DNA of 64,000 bases from Magnolia sinica (lineage: Eukaryota > Streptophyta > Magnoliopsida > Magnoliales > Magnoliaceae): the NCBI RefSeq assembly GCF_029962835.1, contig NC_080584.1, positions 81,000,862 through 81,064,861 on the forward strand, given 5' to 3'. Positions 11,295 to 24,461 of the stretch are shown here, one piece after another (position 1 is the stretch's first letter; every line of letters starts with the position of its first letter). The translations under genes and the position numbers were made by a program. The notes under the pieces were generated by a model. It made no database searches. It was not told the origin of the DNA and was given only the letters and a program-made list of their open reading frames with translations.

Positions 11295-13348
11295 GCAGGA
11301 AATCCAAAGGATTCCAAAAATCCCCACTTGGCACGGAGGAGATTGCAGAAAGCCCTCCTTAGTCGATCATTTAAACTAGCATAGGACTATGTTAGAAACC
11401 ATATCTTTAATACGATGAACCAAATAAGGATTTTTTTTTTTTTAAATTTTAATTTTAATTTTTTATATAAGGGATTTGAAGTTCTATCCCACTTGATACT
11501 AGCTAATTCCTTATGCCAAACATGCCCTCGGAGTATTGTTACTTGTGTACATTGCCTAAAATGTTTGACCGCACATGTATCTACCATATGTGCATCTACC
11601 ATCCTATCAAATAACTCTCTATAAACAAATGAATGTATATCATGTGAGGCCCACCCTCAATTGCAAAGCCTACTCAAATCACTTCAATTTGATGATCGTT
11701 ACCATCTATTACTGATTGGGGAATGGATGGTCTATATTAAGAATGAGGTCTAGGCATTTATGTCGATGAGCCCTACCTTTGATTTTCTATCCTCACAAAT
11801 CACCTTGATTAGATCCTAAAAATCCGATTAGAGTATACTAGAGGGGTAAATTTTAACATGGGTCGTCCATCATATGTGGTTGTTTATACCCATTTTTGGC
11901 ACACTTATTTAGGCCAATGAGATGTCACCATATGTTGACATCATGTGCTAAATGATGGGTGAAATCTTGCTCGCACTCCTCATGATTGTTTATACTTGAT
12001 TTAGCGTGCTCAAATCAAATGGTTTAGATGCCACATGACAATTGTATCATGTGTGGCGTAGATCAATTTCAAAAGGAAGAGTTAAAAATGTACACATGAG
12101 AGAGAACATTAAACACTATATTATATAATACTTGCTTAAAAAAAGCAAAGTCTCATTAAATCAAGATTCACTCTCTCTCAACATTAAATGCTATAATCAC
12201 ATTAAAGGACTCCTTGTCAAAAATAACTCTCCACGGATATCAAAGACAAGTGATGTAAGGACTACAACAACTTTCTAGTGCGGGAGTTTAGATACGTGAA
12301 GACTCTGGTCGATACATGTGAGGGTATATCTCTCTGATATACGTGGCCGCATGTAATAGGCCATGCTAATGTGGAGGAATTAAAGAGATTTACACAACCG
12401 AATGTCTATATCTTTCATGATGCCGAAGACCACGCTGGGCCACCATCTCTTAGAAGTGTATTAAAAGACCATGCGACGAAGAACTCTGGGCTTCACGCCA
12501 TTACAATCAAGCACAACTTTATTTTCCTGTCCATCATAGATGTTTATCTTTTTATTTATTTATTTTAGTTTAACCCCATCACTACTGATAGCATATGGAC
12601 CCTACTTTGTAATCCTTAGTTTATCTTTTTATTCTTTGTCTATGGAATACTGTTGCATTATAAGGAAGATCACTTAGTGTCAAAGGGAAGGTTGTGAGGC
12701 TTTCCTTCTATGTGCTAGGTGATTCCACCGGTCCACACCAGACGATGAATGGATAGTCGAATCAGACCGTCTCGCCACATGCTTGGTTCTGACTAAGATC
12801 ACGAATAGATTATCACCTCACTGGCCATCTCACCATGAAGCCCAGTTATGAACAAGCAATGAATAGATTGTCGAAGATCTGCCCTCTATTAGTCATCATG
12901 CCACAAGGTTTGATTAGTTTGATCTTAACTAAATTGTCAAAACTATCGGAGAATCAAGAATGCACCGCAATGATAAAACATTCTCTGACTGATCTAAAAG
13001 GCCCTAACAATCCAAATGAATCGACTAGAAAAGATTTTTGAAATGACAAAAAAAATAAAATCAGCAGGCCATATTGGTGGGCCCACAACTCATTTAAATC
13101 GGATACTAGCTCATTGTCTAAGTTGATAGAAGCTTCGGTCTCACTTAGCTTCAATCATACTACATTTGTTAGACTTCAACAGTATCGAAAATCCACAAAT
13201 GTCCAGTCAAAAGGGTTCTCGGCACTTCCCCGAGACAATCATCAGATCCAATCGAATGATGCTCAAGTCTAATAAAAGACAGACACTCGGAAACCCTTAA
13301 ACCTCCTAAAAAATAGCAGCTATACTAAAAAAACAGAAGAAGCAAAAC
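11295..13348. other. Intergenic, no gene seen
   Basis: AT-rich DNA with poly-T near 11428. Frames of 60-70 codons at 11387-11624, 12371 and 12835 overlap on opposite strands or lack any recognisable motif. I see no splice-supported gene. Confidence 0.45.
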
Positions 13349-13364
13349 ACCACTATAGGTACTT

Positions 13365-13523
13365 TTTTTTTTTGGTTTTTGAGGGGTTAGCTTGTTAGTA
13401 CACACCCATATCACTACACACACTCCATGTTAGCCACCCCCGCTAAGGATCGATACCAAGACCTCAAGTGTTGAAACGAGGTATCTCCACTCAGTCTCCC
13501 AGTTGAGCTATGGATCTGGGTGT
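13365..13523 (-). mobile_element. tRNA-derived SINE
   Basis: Same family as 5934-6115, in the same orientation. On the minus strand it has box A (TAGCTCAACTGGG) and box B (GGTATCGATCC) and a poly-A tail. It is flanked by a 16-bp exact target duplication ACCACTATAGGTACTT (13349-13364 and 13524-13539), the signature of L1-type target-primed insertion. Confidence 0.9.
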
Positions 13524-13539
13524 ACCACTATAGGTACTT

Positions 13540-16101
13540 GAAGTATTGGTTGTAGCAAGCATTAACCATTGTGCGAAAGCTGCACCCTTCGCCGATCAGA
13601 ATTGTTACTTTACCCAAAAGAGAACCTATGATCGATACTTAAAAGTACCAGTGCACAAAGCTACCACTTTCGCCAACACAACGATAACCTTGACCGAATG
13701 CACAATTAAAAGGCTAAGCTTATGGGTCTACAACTAGTGCCTGAGGTACTGAACCATCCATGATATAGACCACTAGATGGATGACCTAGATTGATACATT
13801 TGACTTGCATGCTGTGGAGAGATAGGCTCTACCATAATCCAGTTCATCTGTTTCTTCTGTATCATTCGCCCTGCTCGGTGAGCTTGGCTCGGCTTTGGAC
13901 TAAGATCGGCCTTATCAGCTTAGTCCTATCATGTTGGGCATATCAATTTTTATGTCGGGCTCACGGTTGAGTCATTTTTTTTTATTTAGGTAACCTTAGT
14001 TAAGTTGGGCATGACTTCACATCTATGTTGTTTAAATCGTTGGTTTAAGACTCAATTGAATTTGGTGCAACTCAAAACAATCGACCCAAATTTCATGTTG
14101 CCCAATTCAGTTCGATGCCACAAGTCGCCCTAATTTCTAAGCTGGGCTAATACACCCCTGAATTGCAATTTGACTTGAGAGAATGAACCGATTAAAGTCT
14201 TTAAGTCAATAAACCATGGTTTCAATCTTAATCAATAAGTGCATCTTGAATGTATACACTTTGTTTCATTTTTTTTTTTTCTTCTAAATTTCTATTTCTT
14301 TGTGCAAGTGTAGCCCACTTGATTAATGGAGGTGGGGCAGGTCCAGGCCTAGGTAGCTTATTTTGTTAAACTACATTAAGCTCGAGTTCTTGGCAATGTA
14401 AAGCCGCATGATGCCCGTCTCATTGTCCATGTGAAACCACTCCATCCATCAGTTTCATAAAATCATATTACGAAGAAAGCGCAAAAATTGAACCAGATCC
14501 AATAGTCAAATAGGCTAGCCAATCCATAAGAAATAATGGAGATGTATAGACCACCATTGAAATGTTGTTACGGCCGGTATAAGTTTTGAATTAGGCTGAT
14601 ATTAGTGTTTCCCTTTTATCCTCGTGGGGAATACCTTATTAATAGGTTGGACAACATATAAATATAATGGTGAGCTCCAAAAAAGTTTCAACGATGAGCA
14701 TTTACACGCAATATGAGTATACATTTTCATGAACTGATGTCCATGTGATGGTCATAGTCTAACTAGGTATTGAGATTCATGAACCATGACTCTCTTAGGT
14801 CAATGACCGTCATATCCAATCTCAAGTTCTCAAGTACTAATAGATAAATCACTTCTCAATAAATCCAATGAATGAGAGCAACACTAAATTTGTATAAGGC
14901 ATATCACATGTCCAATCTAGGATTAATGGTGACCACGATCAACGGCTGAGATGTGCCCAATCACATCCACATGGATAGTGGATAAGGGCACATATGGTTT
15001 TCTAAGGCACTAACTCCAACAATTAAAACATATAAGTTTTGAATTATGTTGATATTTGTGTTTTCCTTTCATTTCCGTGGGAAATACGTTATACATGTTG
15101 GATGGCATATAAATATATTATGAGCCCTATCAAAATTTCAATGACGAGCATTTTCATTCTCATTATTTTGTATGGTGTGGCCCACTTGGTTCTTTTGTTT
15201 GTGCCTCATCTTTGGGCTCTCAACCAAACATGGGCCAATGAAACCTACAATGGAATTCATGGAGACGTAAGGTAGACTCTAACCTCCACAAGAAGGTATG
15301 TGTTATATCCACTCCTTTTTAGTTGATTTCACCATTTCATTTCGGAGCACGAGTCCAAACATAGCCAAATTCAAACCTTAGGTGACTATATAAGAAGTAT
15401 CTACTAGAAAGACTTTTAGTCAATAAATACACCCACCTTCCTAGGCTCACCAACTGTACTGCTGTACTGGAACTCCACTATCTTCAGATAATTGAAAAAG
15501 CTGTACATGCCCGGTTAAAAATTGATGTTTGGATAAATAGAAAATATTTTTTTAAAAAAATCGAAAAATTATTTCACTATGCTAAATCATGTATAAAAAA
15601 TGCTGCCCTTAAAACGTAATTCACTCCCTTATTAACTGCTAATGGGTTACAGGTAAATTGCTTCCAAGATAAGATAGACATTTTTTACATTTCTGATGTG
15701 GGACAAAGCACACACACTATACTTTTTAATTCAAAATTTTCAAAAAACGTTTTGATGGAAAATTCTTGAAATTTTGAAAAATTTGAATTTTCTTTTTATT
15801 TTTAAAAACTACTGATTTTCAACATGCCCTACCTTGATGCATGTGATTTATCATGTCACACATGGACGAGGATTGCGTCCTACCCTCGCCCTCACGTCTC
15901 TAGCTCCAAATGGACAATTCTACTAGTAGGCCTACTATGATTTATCCCTTTTTCCACACCTTTCATCTTTCTCTAGGATCATTTTAAAGTACAATAATAA
16001 AAATAGGAGGATCCAACGCTTAAGTAGACCAAACCGAATAATAAGCAGGACGGATGGGCTACTTCCCTTGCCACCGGCCCGTGGCTGTTGTTTGGTTCTC
16101 T
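13540..16101. other. Intergenic, repeat fragments only
   Basis: Contains degraded foldback repeats (near 14393-14700 and 15030-15240), a truncated relative of the 3686 LTR-like block (about 15540-15810, with GATGTGGGACAAAGCAC) and non-coding DNA. No gene is supported. Confidence 0.45.
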
Positions 16102-16500
16102 GTGGGCCCCACCATGATGTATGTGCTAAAGATCATTTTAGGGTTTTACCCCAAAAATTAGAGGGATATAAATCTTAAGTGGACCACACCACAAGAAAAC
16201 GATAGTGATTAGATATGCACCATTAAAATCCTCCTAAGGCCCACTGTACCGTTTATTTGACATCCAATTTGTTGATTAGGTCATATAGACCCTGATGAAT
16301 GGAAAAAACAAAGATCAGCTTGATCCAAAACTTCTATAGCCCCCAAAAAGTTTTTAATGGTCTACATTCATTCAACACTATTTCTGTAATATGGTCCACT
16401 TGAGATTGGGATATATCTCATTTTTGGTCTCATACCATTAAATGATCTATAAAAATAGATGGACATCATGGATGAAACACATACATCATGACGGCCCCAC
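16102..16500. repeat. Foldback repeat, well-preserved ends
   Basis: It runs from GTGGGCCCCACCATGATGTA to ACATCATGACGGCCCCAC. The inverted symmetry continues outside the ends (CTCT on the left, AGAG on the right). The internal words GTGGACCACACCACA and ATGGTCCACTTGAGAT face each other. About 400 bp and non-coding. The 106-codon minus-strand frame at 16368-16688 starts in it and is not a gene. Confidence 0.78.
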
Positions 16501-17282
16501 AGAGTACTGAACATCATCCATGGGCAGGTGGCTGGGGAGTAGCCAATCCGATTCCTTAGTTGCATTAAATGCACAGAAGCATTAAATGTAAATGTCATAT
16601 GTGGTGTAATCCACTTGAACGTTGGATTTGACTCATTTTTGTCATTAACCCTACCTTCAAATGATACGAGAGGAGGAATGGAAGTCACGGATAAACCTAT
16701 ACATTATAGTGGGCCCGCTCACAGAACTACCCGTTTCGGTACAGAGACGGGCAGGGTAAGAGCCAATATGCGTCCGTCGTATACCTAACTTTACAGGCAA
16801 AAAGTAAATTAGGAACTTCCCATCCTCAATTCTCAAGTAAACAGTGCCAAAGAAACCAGGATGATTGAACACAAGCTGTTAACAACTTCAAATAAATATT
16901 GAAAGTTTTGGATAAGGATGATATTTGTATTTTTCCTTTATCTAAGTCTACGTAATTTGACTGTTGGAGAGTTCTTAATAATAAGCATCTTATCTAAGTC
17001 TACGTAATTTGTATTTTTCCTTTATCTAAGTCTACTTTTTGTTTGGTGGCCCACTTTAGATTTAGATCTGCTTGATGTTTACATTATACTAAGCTTCAAG
17101 GAGTTTTTAATGGTGAGCATTAAATCACTACTTTTTTTTTTTATGCTGAACTATTTTCTGCTGTGCGGTAGACCTTAGATTTAGATCTGACTCATGTTCG
17201 GGTTCATACTCTCAAATAAGCTGGAAAAATAAATGGACGGTATGGATAAAATTCATACATCATGGTTGGAGCCCACAGAGCA
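16501..17282. other. Repeat remnants upstream of the VAP-type gene
   Basis: Partial foldback sequence ending in CATACATCATGG-TTGGAGCCCAC near 17276, and an internal echo of TATCTAAGTCTACGTAATTTG near 16939 and 16989. No coding evidence. Confidence 0.5.
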
Positions 17283-17658
17283 GTGAATGGTCACTACCTA
17301 TCCGAGTACACGAGCATTACATGCTCCTCCCATACACGGACGTGAAACCACGTATCCAATAGAGTTAAATCCTCCTTTTAAGATACGACCTGTCTATTAC
17401 ACGCGCTCTCGCTCTCAATCCAGCTACGCTACAGCGACCACACGCATCCGAACACCAGTGAAGAAGAAGAAGAAAAGAAGAAGAAGAGTCCGACGGTAAG
17501 GCGTCTGACCGAATAAAAGCAAAGATAGAGAGAGAGAGAAAAAAACACCCTTTTGCCTGCATCTGATCGAATAATAAGAAAACCCTCTATCTATATTTAT
17601 ATATCTGTTGATGGACTGAAAAGGGGTGTCGATTTTGAGGAAGAGAAGAGGAGAAAAG
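17283..17658 (+). promoter_or_regulatory. Promoter and 5' leader of the VAP-type gene
   Basis: Lies between the last repeat end and the start codon. It holds CT-rich and GAGA-rich tracts (17406-17420, 17527-17540) common in plant 5' leaders. Its 3' part has no ATG in frame with the protein before 17659. No clear TATA box at a convincing distance was identified, so the transcription start is not assigned. Confidence 0.4.
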
Positions 17659-17990
17659 ATGGCTATTGCGGAGGAGAAATCCGCGTCTGAAGGAATGGTT
17701 TGGAGACTGTGCCGGATGCCGTTCTGGAACACGGGAAATGCTTCTTCTTCTAATTCTTCATCGCAGCATAATCAGAATCAGATTGAGGGATCGAATCCGC
17801 ATCCGACGTCCGTTTCTTCGGTGGCGAGATCGTTCCTCCCGACTCGGCGTCGATTGCGTCTTGATCCGTCCTCTAAGCTCTATTTTCCATGTGAGTTTTT
17901 TTTTTTTTTTTGTGGGGGTGGGGGTGGGGGAGATTTGGTTGATTGGGTTGTTTGATTTTTGGTGTTTTAATCGATTTCTATTTGTTTTTC

Positions 17991-18060
<70 letters not shown>

Positions 18061-21000
18061 ATTTCCTTTTTAGATTTGTTGATTTTTCGAATTGGGGTTT
18101 TCGTCTTTTGATGGTTTTTCTATTGGGTTATTTTTTCTTTTTGATTTGGATGCAGAGATTTCCAGAAAAATCCTTTTTTTATTTGATTTGGTGTTTTAAT
18201 ACTGATTTTGATCTTCTTCTTCTTGTTTTTAAAATTTTCGTTTTATATTTGGATGCAGGGATTCCTTGCAAAAGAAGTTCTTTTTATCTTTTTTTCTTGT
18301 TCCTTCTTTTTTATTTGTTGACTTTGGATTCTCAGTCAACTCACTGATTGGGTTTTGCTTTTCATTGGCGGATTTTTTTTTCCAATTGGATGATTCTACT
18401 TTCGCTCTCCTCACACTTCATATTATTGTTAGATTTGGATGTTTTAATGACCATGGATAAATGGGTCTACTTCTCTTGCTTTCTTTCTCTCATTTATTTT
18501 TTTAATTGCTTTTTTGATGATCTTGGAATTCCTGATGTTTGGTTTTGGTATCTAATTTTCTTCTTTTTTTATTATTTTGAAGATGAACCAGGTAAACAGG
18601 TTAGAAGCGCGATCAGGATTAAGAATGTTAGCAGATCTTTTGTTGCATTCAAGGTATATGAGAGAATTTCCTAGTTATATGTATAAATATGTTTTGATTG
18701 TTTCTCTCTTGTTTTGGACTTTCATAAGTAGATAGAAATTTTGAATTCTTTTATATGCTGAGAAGAGCGGAACTTTTCAATTCATACATTAGATTAGGAC
18801 ATGGTGAATGTTGTTATTAATATTGTTTTTTCGATGATTATTATCATAATCGTCTATATTTGCTGGTGTTGCTTTTGCCTCCTACCATCACCACCATATG
18901 TGCGAAACCTGTCAAAATGGTGATGGGAACCGTTGATTTGATTGGAAACCTTGCGGATGGACCACTGCAAGATTGCTTTGATAGGAAGATTTCTAGCTTC
19001 CAGTGGTGTGATTTTTGGTCACTGAAATTGGGACTATTCTTTCCTCGCATTTTCTTATTATCCATTTTGATGTTCCAGTTACCGCATATTTGATCTTATG
19101 TCTGATCGATATTCTGGCCCATGAGATTAACGGTCCTGATCATTTCGGACAAGTTTTGTGCATATGGTAGAGAGTGCGAGAGCCAGTTGCTTAAAGCGGC
19201 GAGAATTGCTAATCAAACTGAATCATACCTTGTTTGTGTTGCTTTAGTTTCAAACAACTGCACCGAAGAGCTGTTTTATGCGTCCTCCCGGAGGTATACT
19301 TACTCCTGGAGAAAGTCTCATTGCAACGGGTATGATAACCTCCAACTGACATTTATGTTCTTGTTTTTCTTTGGGATTTTCATTTTCTCTTTGGTGGAGA
19401 AAATGGGTATACCTTGTGACACTTTCCTTGTGATGTACCTGTTTCTTCTTCTTCTTCTTGACATCCAGTGTTCAAATTTGTGGAGCATCCGGAGAACAAT
19501 GAGAAACAATCAGATCAAAAGAGCAAAGTTAAGTTCAAGATCATGAGTCTGAAGGTAAAAGGAATGATGGAATACGTACCCGAGCTGGTGAGTCGTGCAC
19601 TAAAATTAATTTTGGTATCTTGATGTATGGTCTATCAGTTTTTAATTTTCTCAGTGCATTTCAATTCATGTTACTTCTACATAAAAAATTGGCAAGGTAT
19701 TGAAGAAAAAAAAAAGGAAAAAAAGAAAAAGAAAAAAAGCCAGATGTCTGTGTCGGTTCAAAATATTGTCCGATACGACTTGGTTTTGCCTGAGTCATGT
19801 TGGTTTCAGCAGGGAACATAATGAGTCATGGGAACAAAACGGAATGAATTGGGGGTTTTTTGTACCAGTTTCATGATTTAAAAATCGTTTTTTCGCTTAT
19901 CATATTGTTCACCACTCATATGGGGTTGTATTGCCTCGTATCACCCTGTATTGGGCTATTTTGGACTCATTTGGGCTTTGTCGCTCATGGACGAAATTGG
20001 TATGTGTTGGGGTTAAAGACGTTACTTTAAGGGCTTGTTTGGATGCATGTCAAAATGGCTGTTTGTAGATGAAACCTTTGTTTCGGATTGAAATGAGGAT
20101 TTTGCATGTCATTTGGATACCCACCCCCAAATTGCCATTTTTGAAAGAACCTGACAAAAGAGATAATAAAAAGCTCACTCACCAAAAACCAATTAGATTG
20201 GTTTCCAGTGAGTTGATGAGAACATCAATTTTTTGGGGAAAAGGTTTCTTTTTTTATTTTTTTTATTTTTAAATTTTAATTTTTAATTTTTATAAATGGA
20301 AGTTGCATCCAAATGGGCACTGAACCTTGCCAGTTTCAGTCATTAGATGAGTTGCACTCCGAAACCATTATTTGATTCCATGGTTGGCCTCATACGTGGC
20401 GGTGGTCTTTGATACCAATGGAATGTGGCATGTGTCTGCAGAGAATTTGTGTTTCTTTTCTCACTCACATTGTGGAAGCATTATGTAATGTAAAAGAAAA
20501 TTGGTAATTGGCTTGTTTGTGACAGTTTGATGAGCAAAGAGATCAGGTAGCAGTTGAGCAGATTCTGCGTGTCGTTTTCTTAGATGCTGAACGTCCTTGC
20601 CCTGTAAGTTGGCTTTTTAAATACAGCCACTTAAGTAGTTGTTCGTAGCATGGTTGAAAATCATGAAACTCGATTCGACTTGACTCGATGTCCAGTTGGA
20701 TTGACCTGTAATGCTGCTAACAAGGGTTGTGCTTCCAGTGGTACCTATGTACGAATCTGGTTGGGTGCCTTTTTTTTTTTTGTTTAATTACTAGAAGTCC
20801 TCTGACTGTGCAGTTGTCAAGATTCGAGTCATGTTGAGTTGTATTGAGTTGGAAAAGTTGTCGAGACGACTCAACGAGTCTTGTCAAGTTCGAACTGAGT
20901 CCAGCTCATGACTGAGTTTCTCAAAGACTAGGCTCGAAATCTTGTCAAGTTGAGTTGGCTCAGCCGAGTCTCTAGTTGAGTCAGCTAGTTTTGGAACCAT

Positions 21001-21686
21001 GCTTTGAAGTTAATTGTGTAAATGCACACCCATGACATACAAACGTGTTTTGTTAAGGCAATGGAGAAGCTGAAAAGGCAGTTAGCTGAGGCTGAGGCTG
21101 CACTCGAGGCACGCAAGAAACCTCCTGAAGACAATGGTCGACAAATTGTTGGTGAAGGTCTCGTCATAGACGAATGGGTAAGCAAAATTTAAATTACCCT
21201 TGAAATTCCATTTATGGGCCATACTGTGATGTGGGTGTCCTGCCATTTCTTAAATGATGGTCACTTATCCACCTTACATGACGCTTATGTGTATGCCAAT
21301 TCAAATCCAGATATATGGACTCCGTGCGGCTGGGGCATGGCCGAGAATCAAACTGAACCGTTGATCCATTAGATTTGTACCATAGACCATTTCATTTTTA
21401 ACTGTCCGTTTGATGACCACTGGTTGGATGGTTAGGATTTTAAACAACGTGATTTTGGGATATGCTCCAACCACACATGCTGCAAGCCCATTTGGTGGCT
21501 TAGTTACAACCATTTAGGAAATGTTGAAAACCTACATGTAGTATTCCTGTCTTTGATTTGTTTACCATTTCTGATTTAAATTCTGCTAATGTTGTTTTCT
21601 ATCTTTGTGATCATTTTCTCTAGAAAGAACGAAGGGAGAGATATCTAGCCCGGCAGCAGGTTGAAGGGGTTGTTGATTCCGTGTAA
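17659..21686 (+). CDS. VAP/MSP-domain protein, plant VAP4 type (seven exons)
   Basis: Exons 17659-17890, 18583-18653, 19248-19329, 19469-19587, 20526-20603, 21058-21177 and 21624-21686 join to 254 codons. All six introns are GT-AG and every phase is consistent. The product has a Ser/Asn/Gln-rich N-terminus (about 1-55), a VSSVARSFLPTRRRLRLDP stretch, then an MSP (major sperm protein) domain at roughly 70-195 with YEPGKQVRSAIRIKN, FQTTAPKSCFMRPPGG and KVKFKIMSLKVKG. A helical EKLKRQLAEAEAALEARKK region follows, then a short tail (GEGLVIDEW, ending VVDSV). Plant VAP4 (PVA41-43) proteins have this order and length. VAP-type MSP domains usually bind FFAT-motif partners at ER contact sites. I see no C-terminal membrane anchor, so this one is probably soluble or recruited. 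The start was chosen as the first in-frame ATG, in a good context (AAAAGATGG). Neighbours are repeats only. Confidence 0.95.
17994..18056. repeat. (TA)n microsatellite in intron 1
   Basis: An uninterrupted TA run of about 63 bp in the first intron of the VAP-type gene. Short frames crossing it are artefacts. It is likely length-polymorphic between individuals. Confidence 0.97.
20031..20320. mobile_element. Harbinger-like MITE in intron 4
   Basis: Ends GGGCTTGTTTGGATGCATG and TTGCATCCAAATGGGCAC are inverted repeats. The left flank is TAA (20028-20030) and the right flank is TGA, one mismatch from a TAA duplication. It accounts for about 290 of the 938 bp of this intron. Confidence 0.65.
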
Positions 21687-21957
21687 AACCGGTGGCTTGC
21701 GATCGTTGTAAGCATTTCTTTTACTTCAATTGGATTTTATTTATTTATTTATTTTTAAAATCGCGTGTAATTCAGATGGAGATAATGATCAATATCCTTT
21801 TGGTTTCAGGTTTGTAGGAGATTGGTTCAAAGGCTTGTCTACGAAACAATAACACGTTTCGATGCCGTAAGTTGTATCATGAACAGTTTGAAGATTGAGT
21901 TAAATTCAGGCTTATGTCCCACATGTAGATAATGGGATTTTCTTCTTATGAAATAAA
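21687..21957 (+). other. Likely 3' UTR of the VAP-type gene
   Basis: After the TAA stop, a good donor (GTAAGC at 21708) and a pyrimidine-rich acceptor (GGTTTCAG ending 21809) suggest an intron in the 3' UTR. An AATAAA lies at 21952-21957. Transcript data would be needed to confirm either. Confidence 0.45.
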
Positions 21958-23100
21958 ATTTAGAGTTTTGGTTAGCCATCCCTGCACCTCCACAAACAGC
22001 CGGCCGGCATGTTCAGGAGAACATCTCAGCCATACTTTTGAATCAGTCAAGTATCAGGTTGAGTTATATCTACAACCTGATACTTTGACAATTCTAGAAA
22101 ACTCGATTGTCTATGCATGAGTGTAACTTGGGTACATTTCATGGTGGATGTTCTTGGTACATGGACGCTTCAATCAATGATGAAAAAAAAAAAAAAACAT
22201 AGGGACTGTAGGATGAATCTCTAGCAATTTGTTTATTTACCATCCATACCAGCCACTGCCATGGCTGGTTCCAGAGCTGAGTTAAAAAGAAGGTTGATGT
22301 CTGGTGGTCATCTGACCGTTTAAATGCAGACCCAAAATTTTGAACGGCAACCCATTGTACTATCTGCTAATAAATTAGTGTGTTGTAACAAGTTACATTA
22401 AAATAATAAAAGATATATTATAGTATACTAATTGGTATATAAGATTAACATTTTGACTGATTCTATAGGGAAGGGCGGCTTTGACTGATTATATAGGGAA
22501 GAAGGGCAGAGCCGCCGCATACTTAAGATTGCGTCCGAATGTCAGTGTCTAGATGCCAACACGGCAGCATGGCTGCGACGAAATTCACTAGTCTGGTCCA
22601 CCCATTTCTTTTAATGTCTTGCTATTTACTATTGGAAAATCACAAATTGGATCATTCGGTTCAAATGGTTTGTAGCTTGATTGATTCACAACTCTGTTTC
22701 ATACAGAATTTGTATGAGAATTTCAGTTGAGTAACAGTGTAGGGTTTCATGCTTGTTAATGGTGTACCCATGTTTTAGAACCTGTACTGCACCGGTCGGT
22801 CGGTCGGTCTGGTTTGGTCTGTAGTTTTAAATACTCGAAAACTCAACTTGATTGGAAACCTAGCTGGGTTGGTTCGACTCGGAGACTCAATTCGACTTGA
22901 CTTAGTAACCAATGATTCAGCTACAAATAGTGTATAAGGGAATTTTACAAAAAAAAAAAAAAAACTACCTGATTAATATGGGATTTATATGCTGTGAAAG
23001 CGACCTCATTAATCGATATAATTATCATTCTGTTACCGTCCATTACATTTCTTTAATGGCGCATTGGGTGGGTGTCAAGCAAATGGGTCGCGGTTGTTTG
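21958..23100. other. Intergenic, no gene seen
   Basis: Non-coding DNA with A-tracts near 22181 and 22949 and a GGTC tetranucleotide run near 22794-22808. Around 22795-22910 there is a fragment of an ACTCGA-type repeat. Confidence 0.45.
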
Positions 23101-23532
23101 GGTGGGCCCCACTGTGATGTTAATGTAACATCTACCCTGCCTGTCGAGATTTCTAAAATCAACCCCCATTTCATTTGTGATTGTGGGGACCACATTTTGG
23201 GAAACAGCATACAGGGCAACAATCACCCTCAAAACTATTTCCCTTGTATGGCCCACCAGAATAATGGATGGCTCTAATGTTTTTAGACAGCATATCTAAA
23301 TTTTGTGTGGCGATTTAATGGTTGGAGTGGATTTTATATATAATCATCATGGTGGGTCATGTACAACTCAAGGTGGACATCTCTCTCAACTGTTTTATGA
23401 TGGGTCATGTACAACTCAAGGTGGACATGTCTCTCAACTGTTTTCTTTGGTAGGCCCAGCACTGGTCCTAAATTGGGATTATGCATCTAATGGTGGGAGT
23501 AGATTTCACTTACACATCAAGGTGGGCCCTGC
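23101..23532. repeat. Foldback repeat with an internal 48-bp tandem pair
   Basis: Left end GGTGGGCCCCACTGTGATGT; right end ACATCAAGGTGGGCCC. Within it a 48-bp unit (TGGGTCATGTACAACTCAAG and following) occurs twice, at 23353 and 23401. The 87-codon frame here merely reads through the tandem units. Confidence 0.6.
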
Positions 23533-23620
23533 CAAAAATCAAGTAGGGTCTCTCCAACCATACTGAGAGATTCTTTTAAAAAATATGGAATAGTATGAGA
23601 CACCACTCTTGATTTTGACA

Positions 23621-23728
23621 GGTGATGTTTATGTAAATCCACTCTGACCTTTAGCCCTGGAAACAAAAAAATTAGGTGATGTTTATGTAAATCCACTCTG
23701 ACCTTTAGCCCTAGAAACAAAAAATTAG
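23621..23728. repeat. 54-bp tandem repeat, two units
   Basis: GGTGATGTTTATGTAAATCC and the following 34 bases occur at 23621 and again at 23675 with only a few differences. This is a very local duplication inside repeat-derived DNA. Confidence 0.9.
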
Positions 23729-24461
23729 GCTGACTTGTGATCTGGTGGGCCATACCAAAGGAAACAGTTGTGAGAGAGACGTCCACCTTGGATTTTATAT
23801 AATGAGCTCACTGATTGAGATATCCCAACCATCCAATTTATTGCTATCAAATGGATGATGGAAAAGTAAAATCATGGGTGGGGCCACATTTGAAGGACAA
23901 AATCAGATGGTCCATATTAGCTTTGCAGTGTAAATTTTGAGGTTTTGTCCTCCATCCACAGCTACGGTAGTGATTTGGATGGCCAAGATTGCCCTACCAT
24001 GTCATGTGTGCAGTGGAAGAGTCCAATCACATCTTTTAATGGTGCTGGATATTTGGACAAAAAGCACCATTTTTTCATGCATCCACTAAGGCAATGGTAC
24101 AAAGTTGTGTATTAGCAAGAGTATGAAAAGGTCTATTGCAGTGCAATTGCCAAAGTGGGTGTTCTGTTGCCTGAAAAATGTTGTATGATCATAAGGTGGG
24201 CCACACGTTTATGTTCAAATGTAACTGTTCGTCGATTCTTTCTAAGCATTTATTCCTTCTCGGATTGTGCTGAAGCATGCTATACATGCGAATATCCATT
24301 TATGCTGTTGTATTTCATTGTATTTTTTAATCTCTGCCCATAAGTTGAAGGGAATGGGAAATAAGAGTCTTTGGAAATATATTTTCTTTATTAGGTTTTG
24401 GTGATGGGAAAAATAAGTTCATGGGAAAAAGTGGGAATGTGGAAGCATCAATCCCACACAA
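23729..24461. other. Intergenic, no gene seen
   Basis: Non-coding stretch with scattered GTGGGCCACAC words. The short frame at 24155 shows no recognisable feature. Confidence 0.4.

Noticed and set aside
17943-18347. Frames of 108-135 codons across 17666-18674
   Set aside because: They read into intron 1 through a (TA)n run and T-rich DNA; the exon structure of the VAP-type gene explains the region.
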